Shown piece after piece: positions 7,886-19,629 of a DNA stretch of 64,000 nucleotides (its first letter is position 1; each line of letters begins with the position of its first letter). Under the pieces are notes generated by a model, which saw nothing but the letters and a program-made list of their open reading frames with translations, was not told where the DNA came from and ran no database searches. The DNA is from RYN-133 sp963708645. GTDB lineage: Bacteria > Actinomycetota > Actinomycetes > Mycobacteriales > Jatrophihabitantaceae. The DNA lies in NCBI GenBank assembly GCA_963708645.1, contig CAVPTA010000007.1, positions 124,001 through 188,000 on the forward strand, in the 5' to 3' direction. The position numbers and the translations under genes are program-made.

Positions 7886-10517
7886 TTACTGGACGCCGGC
7901 GGCCTTGGCTCGCGCGGCGAAGCTGGCTTCGGCCTCGCGCCACAACGGCTGGCCGTGGATGTAGAGCGCGTGCCACGGCTTCGGCGGCCCGAGCCAGTGC
8001 AGGATGCGGGCGTCCTCGACGAGTTCGTAGCGCGGGTATGCGTTCCAGTAGCGCGGCATCGGGTAGGCCTGGCTGCCCGCGTACACGTTGAGCACGCCCT
8101 GGTCGTTGAAGCCGAACCGCTCGACCAGCGGCAGGTAGTTGCGGGTGAACCCGTCGGCCCGCATCATCGCCAGGTTGAAGACCATGATTCCGGCGTTGAA
8201 GTTGCGGAAGTCGAACGGGTGCAGCGTCGTGAGTCGCTGCATCAGGTCGCGGGAGCGATCGACACTCACCTTGGTGGTCGCCCGCCAGTACGAGATGTAG
8301 CCGCTTCCGCTGAACGGGTGGCGTTGATCGCGCGCGGCAAGCGGGCGGTCGCCGAGGTCGAGGTCGAACAGCTCGGCGATATCTGCCAGGCACAGCGCGT
8401 CGAGGTCGTGATGGATGATCTTGTCGACCTCGGGCAGTAGGTCGGGCAGAGCAGCCGGTCCATCGTCGCGACGGTGATGTGCTTGAGCATGTTGGTCACA
8501 TCGCCGTAGTCGGCGTGGTCGGTCGGCAGCCAGACGAACGACACCGTCGGGAACAGCTTCGCCATACGTGCGTAGTCGCCGGGCCATGGTCGCGACACAG
8601 CACGAAGGCGCGGATCGGCCGGCTCGCGCGCGTCACGATCGAGTCGAGGACAACGTCGAGCGGGTGTTTGTAATTGCCGTCCAGGGAGAACTCGAGGTTG
8701 ACCTCCGTGCCGTCCGGGACCGGGTTCGGAACGCTCGACGATCACGGACGCGTCGAGCGTCGCCTTCACTGCAGCGGCCACGTCGAAGCTCGGCGGCGGA
8801 AGCGGCGGCAGGTCGTGACGTCGCTTCTCGGCGAGGTCGACCGCGGCGCGCAGTGCGCGCACGCCAGGCCTCGTACACCTCATCGTCGCCACCGCCGTCC
8901 AGGATCGCGCCGAGCACGGTGTTGGCCAGGTCCAACGCGCTCGAGTCGCGAAGCGCGTCGAACTCTGCGTCGGAGATGCCTGCGAGACCGTCGAGCGCGA
9001 GATCGCCGGGACGTTCGGGCTGCAGTCGACGTCGACACCGACCGCGCGCGCCGCGAGATAGGTGCGCAGCTCGGCGTCTTCCGAGGTCGCTTGGTGCGGT
9101 AGCCGATGACGCGATTCAGTTCACGCAGCAACCGACACGGGCCAGCCCAGCGTGCGATCTGCCGGTGAACCCTCGGGCACCGGCTCAGTGGCGATCGTGT
9201 CGACGGTGACGGCGAGCCAGCCGGAGAAGAACGCCGGGATGCCCGCCGCCTGCAGCAGAAAGACAGTGCGCCAGTCGCGGCAGCCAATCGGGCGCGTACC
9301 GCTTCAGATAGTCGATCACGCCCGCGCCGTGCAGCACCTGCGGCGAGGTCTCGATGCCGAGGAAGATCGGACGGATGTGCGGGTTGAACGGCAAGTCGTG
9401 GCGCAGGTCCGCACGCGGCGCATCAGCACGCCGGACACGATCAGCCACGTCCCTTCGGGCACAGCCGAATAGCTCGAAGCGTCGCGATCGACCGTCGCTC
9501 AAGTGCACCGAGTCGCCGGTGCGCCGTCGAGCGACCCGTTCGGGCGCGACGCGGTTCTGCAGAGTCTCGGCGAGCCCGACGAGGTCGGCGTCGCCGGTGA
9601 ATCGCACGCCACGGCGCCGCACGAGATTGCCCAGCAAGGACAGCGTGTTGAGCGCTTCGCCCTCGGTGATCGGCGCCTGTGCCTGCCCGGCCTGCTGGTA
9701 GTCGAGCACCGCGAACGGGATCTCGCCGGCCGGCAGGTCGATCGACTTGCGCGCATCGTCGCGCCGGCCGAACCATGACCGCAGCGCGCCGATCTCTGCG
9801 CGTAACTGCTTCGCACTTGCGCTTGATCCTGCACGCGCGCGCAGCGCCTTTTCGGCACGCCGCAGCGCCTTCGTCGGCGAGGTCTTCCGAGCCGCGCGCG
9901 AAGGCGGCGCGCGCGATCTACAGCCACTGCGGCGCGCGCAGCGACACGGTGAACTCGCCGTCGAACACCCGCCGCAAGGATGGCGAGCGCCGTGTCGGGA
10001 TCGAGTTCGAAGCCCGACCCGGAAGTACTCGGCCGGCGCGAGATGCAACACGAACGACAGCTCGTTGCGGCTGAACAACTCCCACGCGGTCTCGTCCATC
10101 GGTTCGCGCAGCACGACGAGCGCGAAGCAGATGTCGCCCACCTGTCGCATGCCGTCGCGATTGCGGATCACCTGCGCGACGCTGCGCGCACGGCGCACGT
10201 TGTTGGTCTCGATGAGTTTGCGGACGACCGACACAACCGACCTTGTCGAAGTCGCCCTCGATCGTCATGACACGCAGGTACTCGTTGGACGCGACGCTGT
10301 CGAGCACGGCGCGTTGCACGAGCGCGATCGAGTCGGCGTCCGGCAGCTCGCCGTCGGCCCGTGCGCGCAGCGTGGTGAACTCGCGGGCGGAGCTGGTCGT
10401 AGAGCTCGACGAGGCGGCTCTCGCTCTGGCGCTCGTCGGTGCGATTGTCCAGCCGCCGCCGCAGCGGGCCGATCTTCTCGGCCCCGCGGCGGACGGCTGA
10501 CCGCAACTCGGCGCGAT

Positions 10518-10521
<4 letters not shown>
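7886..10521 (-). CDS. Large cell-surface glycan enzyme: pyruvyltransferase-like plus GT8 domains, multiple frame breaks
   Basis: Coding blocks can be followed through all three minus frames. From the N-terminus: an unrecognised region beginning MNRAELRSAVRRGAEKIG and continuing VASNEYLRVMTIEGDFDKV. Then a polysaccharide-pyruvyltransferase-like region (about 9690-8940) with IPFAVLDYQQAG, PFNPHIRPIFLGIETS and, after frame correction, YAPIGCRDWRTVFLL. Last, a C-terminal GT8 region (about 8730-7886) with EVDKIIHHDLDALCLADI, NFNAGIMVFNLAMMR, NDQGVLN and ILHWLGPPKPWH. If intact it would be near 880 residues. At least eight shifts are needed. The GTG start at 10521 overlaps the lepA stop as GTGA. 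The pyruvyltransferase assignment is tentative, GT8 is firm. It is either a decayed gene or, more likely given neighbours, a badly sequenced one. Confidence 0.6.
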
Positions 10522-12369
<1,848 letters not shown>

Positions 12370-12466
12370 AGGGAGACTTTCTGTCTGGATTTCAGGCGTC
12401 CCTCTATGGTCGCACGTCGCGCCGGACGCCCCTGTCCACGTCGCGTGATCGGGCGCACGTATGGCC

Positions 12467-12472
12467 TAATCT
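12467..12472 (+). promoter_or_regulatory. -10 box of a predicted leaderless prs promoter
   Basis: TAATCT stands six bases before the ATG of prs, so transcription would begin at or beside the start codon. No ribosome-binding sequence is visible, in keeping with a leaderless mRNA, which is common in Actinobacteria. No convincing -35 was found. Confidence 0.45.
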
Positions 12473-12478
12473 GCACTC

Positions 12479-13473
12479 ATGGCCGACATCGTGGTGCTGT
12501 CCGGCAACGCGCACCGCGACTTCGCTCGACAAGGTGTGCGGCCACCTCGGCGTCGAGCTGGGCCACACCGACATCCGCCGGTTCAGCAACGACTGCCTCT
12601 GGGTGCAGATCGCGCGAGAACTGCCGCCAGCGCGACGTCTACGTCATCCAGCCGCTCGTCCCGCCCACGCAGGAGCACCTCGTCGAGTTGCTGCTGATGC
12701 TGGACGCGGCGCGCGGGGCGTCCGCGTCGCAAGTGACTGCCGTGATCCCGCACTACGCCTACGCGCGCTCGGACAAGAAGGACGCGTCGCGCATCTCGAT
12801 CGCGGGACGGCTGGTCGCCGACATGCTCGTCACCGCGGGCGCCGACCGGGTGCTGACGATGGCCCTGCATGCGCCGCAGGTGCACGGCTTCTTCTCCGTC
12901 CCGGTCGACCACCTGACCGCGATCGGCGAGCTGGCCGACCACTTCCGCGGACGCGACCTCGACAACACCGTCGTCGTGTCGCCGGACCTCGGCAACGCGA
13001 AGACGGCCACTCAGTTCGCGCGGCTGCTCGGACTGCCCGTGGCCGCCGGTTCGAAGCAGCGCCTCGCCGACGACCGGGTCGTGATCGACGCGATCGTCGG
13101 CGACGTCGCGGGCAAGCGCGCGATCGTGCTCGATGACGAGATCGCGACCGGCGGTTCGATCGTCGAGTTGCTCGACCGGCTCGCCGACCAGAACTGCACG
13201 AGCGCCGCAATCGCCTGCACGCACGGCCTGTTCGCCGGCAAGGCGACGCAGCGCCTGCGCGAGCACCCGTCCATCACCGAGGTCGTCACGACCGACACGG
13301 TGCCGCAGGAGGGTCGCGGCGACTGGGACCGCTTCACCGTGCGCTCGGTCGCGCCGCTGTTCGCGGAGGCGATCAATCGCATCCACGGCGGCGAGTCGAT
13401 CAGCAGCCTCTTCGACGGCGTCGACCCGACCCACGGGCCGCCGCAGCCGCAGCTGCCGTTCGCGCACGCTTGA
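12479..13473 (+). CDS. prs: Ribose-phosphate pyrophosphokinase, two frame breaks near the N-terminus
   Basis: Makes PRPP from ribose 5-phosphate and ATP for purine, pyrimidine, His, Trp and NAD synthesis. It begins MADIVVLSGNAHRDFA, continues in a second frame with KVCGHLGVELGHTDIRRFSN and in a third with DVYVIQPLVPPTQEHLVE; the frames join near 12520 and 12615. The catalytic loop YARSDKKDASRISIAGRLVA and the PRPP-binding VVVSPDLGNAK and IVLDDEIATGGS follow. About 330 residues, close to the usual 315-330. The two breaks within 100 bases look like sequence errors, because all active-site motifs survive. Likely transcribed from the leaderless promoter just upstream. Confidence 0.9.
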
Positions 13474-13528
13474 GGGGCTCCGGGCCCGCGGGCCGGCAAC
13501 GTCTCGCCGTCCGGCAGGATAGGGCGAC

Positions 13529-13908
13529 ATGAGCGCTCCCAGCGATCCCCGAGCCGTCGTCGAGTACCGCGTGCCGGCGGCCGATCTGAAGGTCGGCGAC
13601 CTCGTCAACACCTCGCCCGGCGAGGGCGACTGGCAGCAGGTGACCGGGGTGTACCGCTCGGGATCCGACGCCGGCTCCGCGAGCAGCGATGTGCGGTCGC
13701 TGGTCACCGAGCTCGGCGGACGCTACGTCGTGGTGCAGCTGACCGATCTGCTGCCCGTCGACGGCGGCATCTACTTCTCCGCCGGCACGCGATGGTCGCG
13801 GGCGACGACGAGGACGAGGACGCCCCGGTCGCCGACGCCGTCAGCAGCGAGGACGGCGAGCGCGTGTACCTCTACACCAAGTTCGAACTGGTGACCGTAA
13901 GAGGCTGA
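13529..13908 (+). CDS. Conserved acidic actinobacterial protein, frame disrupted near 13790
   Basis: About 125 residues. The first frame reads MSAPSDPRAVVEYRVPAADL, then KVGDLVNTSPGEGDWQQV and GGRYVVVQLTDLLPVDGGIY. After a one- or two-base shift near 13790 the second frame gives VAGDDEDEDAPVADAVSSED and ends VYLYTKFELVTVRG at a TGA (13906-13908). Without the shift the C-terminus becomes an implausible run of Thr, Arg and Ser. No enzymatic motif is visible; the small KVGD-containing beta fold with an acidic segment is unassigned. It lies 56 bases after prs on the same strand, so co-transcription is possible. Confidence 0.6.
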
Positions 13909-13919
13909 CCGCCCGAGAT

Positions 13920-13949
13920 TTGGGCCGCGAAACGGTCCCTTGGTAGGCT
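13920..13949 (+). promoter_or_regulatory. Candidate sigma-70-type promoter for rpsT
   Basis: TTGGGC (13920-13925) and TAGGCT (13944-13949) are 18 bases apart, about 70-100 bases before rpsT and just after the preceding gene. This is a plausible housekeeping promoter for the ribosomal protein gene; start-site data are not available. Confidence 0.45.
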
Positions 13950-14018
13950 GGCGAGGTTGTCCGCAGGCAGGCGGATGCACGAACTTCTGACATCGACGAA
14001 GGTTCTACGAGGCATTAC

Positions 14019-14279
14019 GTGGCGAACATCAAGTCCCAGATCAAGCGGATCCGCACCAACGAGGCGGCCCGCCAGCGCAACAAGGCTGTGCGCTCTTCCC
14101 TGAAGACCGCCGTGCGGCACTTCCGCGAGGCCGCCGACTCCGGCGATCGCGACACCGCGCTCGCCGCGATGAACACGGCCGCCAAGGAGCTCGACAAGGC
14201 CGCCAGCAGGGGCGTCATCCACGCCAACCAGGCGGCCAACCGCAAGTCGGCGATGGCCAAGCGCGCCAACGCGCTCTGA
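14019..14279 (+). CDS. rpsT: 30S ribosomal protein S20
   Basis: 86 residues, beginning ANIKSQIKRIRTNEAARQRN and ending AANRKSAMAKRANAL: the full S20 helical-bundle pattern that binds 16S rRNA early in 30S assembly. GTG start with GAGG 7 bases upstream. It is convergent with holA. A CCTGGC-TTCG-GCCAGG stem just beyond the stop, inside the holA 3' coding end, may terminate it. Confidence 0.97.
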   Translation: MANIKSQIKRIRTNEAARQRNKAVRSSLKTAVRHFREAADSGDRDTALAAMNTAAKELDKAASRGVIHANQAANRKSAMAKRANAL

Positions 14280-14287
14280 GCCGGCAG

Positions 14288-15331
14288 CTATCTCGGCACT
14301 GACCTGGCTTCGGCCAGGCGCTGCACGGCTCGATCCAGCGCCCATGCGGGGCTGACAGCTTCACCCTTCACGTCCGCGTTCAGGTCGGCGACGACCTTCA
14401 GCGCCTGCCGCACTCCGGGCTCAGACCAGCCACGCATCTGCGCCTGCGCGCGTTTGACCTTCCACGGCGGCATCCCCAGCCGGTTCGCCAGATGGAACTC
14501 GTTGTTGGCCCGGCCGGCCGACGCCACTCTGGCGATCGTGCGGACGCCGTCGGCAAGGGCATCGGCGATGACGACGTGCGGAACGCCGACGTCGAGCGCA
14601 TACCGCAGCGCTTCGAGAGCCCCGGGGACGTTGCCCACGACAGCCAGATCGGCGATCGCGAACCCCGACACCTCAGCTTTTCCCTGGTGGTAGGAGCGCA
14701 CGAGGTCGACATCGATGACACCGCCCGAGTCGCTCGCCAGCTGAGCCGCCGTCGCTGCGAGTTCGCGCAGATCGCTGCCGACCGCGTCCAAGAGTGCTGT
14801 GAGGGCGGCCGGCTCGATCCGTCCGCCTGCCCGTCTGACCTCGGCGCGGACGAAGTCGGCGCGCTCGGACGCGCGGGTCAGCTTGGCGCAGGCGATCTCG
14901 ACCGCGCCCGCCTTGCGGGCAGCCTCGAGCACCGCCTTGCCCTTGGCGCCCCCGGCGTGGGTAGGCACGAGGGTCGTGGCGTCAGCCGGGGCATCGAGGT
15001 AGGTGGCCAGAGTGGTCAGGGCTGCCGCGCGCAGATCCTGCGCCGACCGCAGCACGACCAGGCGCCGGTCGCCGAACAGCGACGGACCGAGCAACTCGTG
15101 CAGCTCGGGCCCCTCGATCTCTGACGCGGCCTTCTCGGTCTCGGTCACGTCCGGATCCTCGGCACGCACCAGGGCGGCCGCCCGGGCGATCGCACGCGTT
15201 ATCAGCAGCTCCTCGTCGCCGACCACGAGCACGAACGGCGGCAGGTGATCGGGCAGGTCGTCGATCGACACCGCGCGCGCTGAGGCGGTGGTGCGGTTGC
15301 TGCTCGATCGTCGCTCGCTCACCTGGCCCAT
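14288..15331 (-). CDS. holA: DNA polymerase III subunit delta
   Basis: About 347 residues. Clamp-loader delta, which opens the beta sliding clamp. The N-terminal AAA+-like domain has LPPFVLVVGDEELLITRAI and SLFGDRRLVVLRSAQDLR; domain III has YHQGKAEVSGFAIADLAV and the C-terminus WALDRAVQRLAEAR. Typical of actinobacterial HolA, which sits next to rpsT and comEC in many genomes. ATG at 15331 is the start; no strong ribosome-binding site is evident, so a start further in is possible. Confidence 0.92.
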   Translation of the reverse strand: MGQVSERRSSSNRTTASARAVSIDDLPDHLPPFVLVVGDEELLITRAIARAAALVRAEDPDVTETEKAASEIEGPELHELLGPSLFGDRRLVVLRSAQDLRAAALTTLATYLDAPADATTLVPTHAGGAKGKAVLEAARKAGAVEIACAKLTRASERADFVRAEVRRAGGRIEPAALTALLDAVGSDLRELAATAAQLASDSGGVIDVDLVRSYHQGKAEVSGFAIADLAVVGNVPGALEALRYALDVGVPHVVIADALADGVRTIARVASAGRANNEFHLANRLGMPPWKVKRAQAQMRGWSEPGVRQALKVVADLNADVKGEAVSPAWALDRAVQRLAEARSVPR

Positions 15332-15365
15332 CTTTGCAGCTGAGGGAACGATAAGCTTCTTCGCG

Positions 15366-16193
15366 ATGACTCAGGATTTGCCCCAGCGGATGTACCGGGC
15401 GGCCAGGGCCCGTGCGGGACGTGCCAAACGCGCGATCCTGCTGGCCCGCACGCGTGCAATGAGCGTGCTTTACACCCCCAAGAAGTACGTGTTCGTGGTC
15501 TCGAGCGGACGCTCTGGGTCGACCCTTGTGCAGGGTCTGCTGAACGCACTGCCCGGCGTGCTGGTGCGCGGCGAGAACGGCTTCTACCTGATGCCGCTGT
15601 TTCGCTCGCAGCGTCGGTTGCGCAACTACCAACACAGCTTCGGCAGCAACAGCTGGACACCGACTTCGGCCTTTTTCGGCGTGGCCGAGGCCGACCCGGA
15701 CGACTTCGTCCGCACCACCCGACGGCTGATGCACACGCAGCTGCTGGCACGGCGGAGCCCGATGTCGGTACGCGTGCTCGGGTTCAAGGAAATCCGCTGG
15801 GAGGAATTGCGTGCCGACGAATGGCCCGCGTTCTTCGAATTCTTCGAGCGCATCTTCCCGAACGCGAAGTACGTGCTCAACGACCGCGACCTCGAGCGGG
15901 TCGTCGACTCCGGGCACTGGCAGAAGGTCGAGCGCGACAAGGCGATGCGCACCTTGTTGCACGGCCGCGAGCTGCGCGAGTTCCTACGGCGCACCCGTCC
16001 CGAACGCACCTATGACCTCACCTTCGAGGTCATCACGGGCAGGGACAGCGCCGAGAGGAGCGCGCAATTGAGCGGCTTGGCCAAGTTCGTCGTGGGGCGC
16101 GACGACCCGAGCCTCATCGACGACCTGCAGGCCGTGCTCAACGTCGGGCACGGCCCGTTCCCGTTCGGCAGGGCCCGAGTGCCGCGGGCGTAA
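15366..16193 (+). CDS. Sulfotransferase family protein
   Basis: About 275 residues from the ATG at 15366. The P-loop-like PAPS-binding site is VFVVSSGRSGSTLVQGLL near residue 40, after a basic N-terminal segment (RARAGRAKRAILLARTR). KYVLNDRDLERVVDSGHW near residue 178 would be the 3'-phosphate-binding region. It belongs to a different sulfotransferase subgroup from the tandem pair at 1.0-3.5 kb. It is inserted between holA and the comEC end, interrupting the usual comEC-holA order, so it may have been acquired. The acceptor is unknown. Its last bases overlap the likely end of the convergent comEC. Confidence 0.75.
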   Translation: MTQDLPQRMYRAARARAGRAKRAILLARTRAMSVLYTPKKYVFVVSSGRSGSTLVQGLLNALPGVLVRGENGFYLMPLFRSQRRLRNYQHSFGSNSWTPTSAFFGVAEADPDDFVRTTRRLMHTQLLARRSPMSVRVLGFKEIRWEELRADEWPAFFEFFERIFPNAKYVLNDRDLERVVDSGHWQKVERDKAMRTLLHGRELREFLRRTRPERTYDLTFEVITGRDSAERSAQLSGLAKFVVGRDDPSLIDDLQAVLNVGHGPFPFGRARVPRA

Positions 16194-18555
16194 CCGCGGC
16201 GCCCGAGAGCTTCCAGCCGGGCGGTGCTCGAGCAGCGCTGAGCAGATCGACGGCATGGACCACGGTGCTCAAGTGATCGCTGGTTCCGACCACGGCGACG
16301 TCACCGTCGTGGTCTGTGCGTCGCACCGGGACTGCGAGCCGGGCCAGCTCGGTGAGCAAGCAGCGGACTCGGGTGACCGTAATCGTTGTGCAGGCCGACC
16401 GAGATCACCGCGACCTTGGCATGCACGGCCGCGAGGAACGCAGGGTCGGAGTACGCCGAGCCGTGGTGCGGCACCTTCAGCACGTCGGCATGGACGTCGA
16501 CGCCCGCCGCGAGCATCGCCTGCTGCGCCTCGACCTCGGCGTCGCCGGTGAGCAGGATCGACACTCCGCGGACGACCGCCCGCATGACGAGTGAGGAGTT
16601 GTTCGGGTCGGAGCGGGTGTCGTGGAAGGCGGCCGGCGGCGCCAGCACCTGCAGCTGCACCTGCCCGATCGTGTAGCGAGTTCCGACCGCCGGCGTCGAG
16701 ATCGTCAGGTGCCGGGTCGCCAGCAGCGCGGCGACCAGTCTGCACCCCGCTGGCCGGCTCGGCGAGCGGACCGGTAACGACGCGGTCGACCGTGCGGTCG
16801 TGCAGCACGCCGGCCAACCCACCGACGTGATCGAGGTGGTAGTGCGTGAACACGAGCAGCGCGATCTCGGTGATGCCGAGGTCGCTGAGGCAACGATCGA
16901 CGAGCACCGGATCGGGCCCGGCGTCGATCTCGACACCGACATGCGGTGCCGCCGGGAGTACGAGCGCGTCGCCCTGACCGACGTCGCACGCAATGAAGTC
17001 CCAATCCGGCGGCGGCCAGCCGGACAGCACCGACCGGACCGGAATCTGCACAAGCACGATCAGCAGCACGGCGACTGCGATCAGCCGACCGACGCCGCCT
17101 CGCGCCACCAACGCGACCAGTGCGAGCGTCGCGGCCAACAGCGTCAGCGCGCCGACCAGGCCACCGAGCCACGGCAGGCGTGCACCGGGCACGCTGCCGA
17201 GCCGGTCGGCCACCCCCACCAGCCACCGGCACGGCCAGCCGGCGACCCACGCGAGGCCGCGGGCACCGCTCGCCCAGATGGGCGCAATGACAGCAGCGCC
17301 GAACCCGAAGACCGTCGCGACGGGAACCGCCGGCTCGGCGAGCACATTTGCCGGGACTGCAACGAGGCTGACCCGCCCCGACAACGCCGCGATCACCGGC
17401 GCCGTCACGAGATGTGCGGCCGTGGCCACCGCGAAGGCTTCGGCGACACCTGCCGGCACCCGCCGGCGGCGTAACGCGGAAGCCCAGCCCGGCGCGAGCA
17501 GCAGCAGGGCCGCCGTGGCAAGCACCGACATCGCGAAGCCGGCATCACCGGCAAGCGTCGGATCCCAGATCAGCAGACCGAGCACGGACGCCGCGAGCAT
17601 CGGCACGCCCGCCCGCGGGCGACCGGTCGCGAGACAGACGAGGGCTATCGAGGCCATCACGGCCGCCCGCAACACGCTCGGCGACGGACGCGCGACCACG
17701 ACGAACGCAACCAGTACGGCGGCGCCGACCGCCGCGCATACCCACGGACGCACCCGGGCTCGACGCAGCACCAGCAGTACCGCGCCGATGACGATCGAAC
17801 AGTTCGTTCCGCTGACGGCTACGAGGTGCGTCAGGCCTGCCACCCGGAACCGCTCGATCAGGACCGGGTCGAGCCCGGTGGTGTCGCCGTCGACCAGACC
17901 CGGCAGCAGCCCGCGCTCCTCGTAGGGCAGCACCCCGGCCGCGTCGCGCAGCCCGGCTCGCACCACACCTGCGGCGCGTTGCCACCACGGCGGGGTGCCC
18001 AGGAAGACCGGCGGCTTGTCCGCGAACAGGGTCGCGCCCTGCCACGCGCCGTCGAGCGAGGGCGCCAACTTCCCGATCACCCGCACCGGCTGCCCCGGGA
18101 GAACGTCGCGCCATTGCGTGGCGGGCGCGAGCACGACGACCTCGCCGTCGAGGGGAAAGCTCGTGGACGTCTCGTCCAGACGCTCGACGTCTGCTGGAAC
18201 CGCGACCCGCGGTGCGCCGGCCACACCGTGCGCGGCCAACGTGCGTGGATCGCCGGTCGTCACAAGTTCGAGCGTGACGGAGGCGTTGTCGGCGGCGAGC
18301 TTGGTGAGCGGCGACGCCCGGGCAACCCATACCCGGCCGGCGAAGGGGACGAGTACAAGCGCCACGCAGAACCCGGCGGCAGCGATCGGTCGCAGCCAGT
18401 CGACCCGGACCAGCACACCCGCACACCCGACGGACAGCGGCACCCACCGCGACCGCCACGATCGCCACCGGGCTCAGATCGGTGCAGACAGACAGGCTCA
18501 GCCACGCTGCCGCGGCACCGATCGCAAGCCGCACATCGGCCGACACCGCGCTCAC
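16138..18555 (-). CDS. comEC: ComEC/Rec2 competence protein, at least three frame breaks
   Basis: Membrane channel for DNA uptake in competent bacteria. The N-terminal part starts with GTG at 18555 (VSAVSADVRLAIGAAAAWL), overlapping the comEA stop as GTGA, and shifts frame near 18450. The competence domain follows: RFRVAGLTHLVAVSGTNCS and many hydrophobic helices. The C-terminal metallo-beta-lactamase-like domain has DFIACDVGQGDALVLP and VFTHYHLDHVGGL, then changes frame near 16740 to reach ILLTGDAEVEAQQ and VLKVPHHGSAYSD. It changes again near 16350 to SPLLTELARLAVPVRRTDHD. The true stop is uncertain; 16138 is where the last frame closes. Joined length is near 800 residues, normal for the family. 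Confidence 0.85.
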
Positions 18556-19253
18556 ACGGTGACCAGCGGGCGCAGCTGAGCCATTCGAACATCACCTATT
18601 CCGGTCACGTCGCTCAGTTGGTCGACGCTCGTGAACTGTTGATGAGCGGCGCGCCAGTCGAGGATGTTCTGACCGAGTACCGGCCCGACCCCGGGCAGCG
18701 ATTCGAGCTCCTCGAGCGTCGCGGTGTTGAGATCGATCAGGGCCGCGGGCGTCGACCCACTGCCGGACCCGGTGACCGGGACGGTTGCGACCGCGCCGCC
18801 CGGCGCACCGACGACGATCTGCTGGCCGTCCTGCAGCACCGCGGCAAGGTTGAGCGCGAGCGTGTTCGCCCCGTGTCGCACTCCCCCGGCCGCTTGCAGC
18901 GCCTCGTAGACCCGGGCGCCCGGCGGAAGGGTGTAGACGCCCGGCCGACGCACCTTGCCTGCGACATCGACGACGACCGCGACCCCGCCCGACCCGCCAG
19001 CCGAGACCGCCGACCTGGATGCGGAGCCGGCCGTCGGGACCGAGGGCAGCCCCGAGTCGGTAGGCACTGAGTCGGTAGGCACTGAGTCGGTAGGTACTGA
19101 GTCGGTAGGTACTGGGTCACCTGGAGCACTCGCGATCCTCGATCCGGTGGCACCCGAAGATGCCGCTGCTCCCGGGCCGGTTGCCGTGATCGGCATCGCC
19201 TTCGGCCGCCCGGCTGCCAGCCACCAGCCGGTCGCGGCGAGGACGACCACCAC
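18552..19253 (-). CDS. comEA: ComEA family helix-hairpin-helix DNA-binding protein
   Basis: A membrane anchor (VVVVLAATGWWLAAGR) is followed by a linker with PTDSV repeats, an SLBB domain (VVDVAGKVRRPGVYTLPPGA) and a C-terminal double helix-hairpin-helix (LIDLNTATLEELESLPGVGP). It is the surface DNA receptor that hands DNA to ComEC, whose start it overlaps. Coding sense seems to continue upstream of 19253 (RDRLRWDPGRRGLIALGIAV), but a stop near 19330 interrupts it. The real N-terminus is therefore probably longer and separated by another frame error. Confidence 0.88.
   Translation of the reverse strand: MVVVLAATGWWLAAGRPKAMPITATGPGAAASSGATGSRIASAPGDPVPTDSVPTDSVPTDSVPTDSGLPSVPTAGSASRSAVSAGGSGGVAVVVDVAGKVRRPGVYTLPPGARVYEALQAAGGVRHGANTLALNLAAVLQDGQQIVVGAPGGAVATVPVTGSGSGSTPAALIDLNTATLEELESLPGVGPVLGQNILDWRAAHQQFTSVDQLSDVTGIGDVRMAQLRPLVTV
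19054..19113. repeat. Four tandem 15-bp repeats inside comEA
   Basis: GAGTCGGTAGGCACT occurs twice and GAGTCGGTAGGTACT twice, end to end, encoding PTDSV repeats in the periplasmic linker of ComEA. The unit keeps the reading frame, so copy-number change would alter linker length only. Confidence 0.9.
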
Positions 19254-19629
19254 GGCAATGCCGAGGGCGATGAGGCCGCGTCGCCCCGGATCCCACCGAA
19301 GCCGGTCCCGCCACCGCCGGGCTCAACACCGGGCTCGACACCGGGCCGGGCGTCGCCACGTCCGTGCCGAGGCGGTGGCCGCATGCCCGGCACCCATGCC
19401 GCCGTCTCGATTCGCCCGCGTGCGTACGGCGGGGGCGTCGTCGGCCGGCGTCCCGACCAGGTCACGCACCCGCGCCGCTACTCTCGCCCGCTCTCCCCGT
19501 CCTGGGCGTCCCGCCGTACGCACTCGAAGGACGCTACGAAGCGCACGCCGCCCATGGAGCGGGCGCGACGCGATTGTGGACAGCCCGCTGCGGTGTGGAC
19601 GCCGCGAGCGAAACAGTCAGCAGGCTCTG

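Noticed and set aside
19054..19113. CRISPR-like array
   Set aside because: The 15-bp units abut without spacers and stay in frame within comEA; it is a coding microrepeat.
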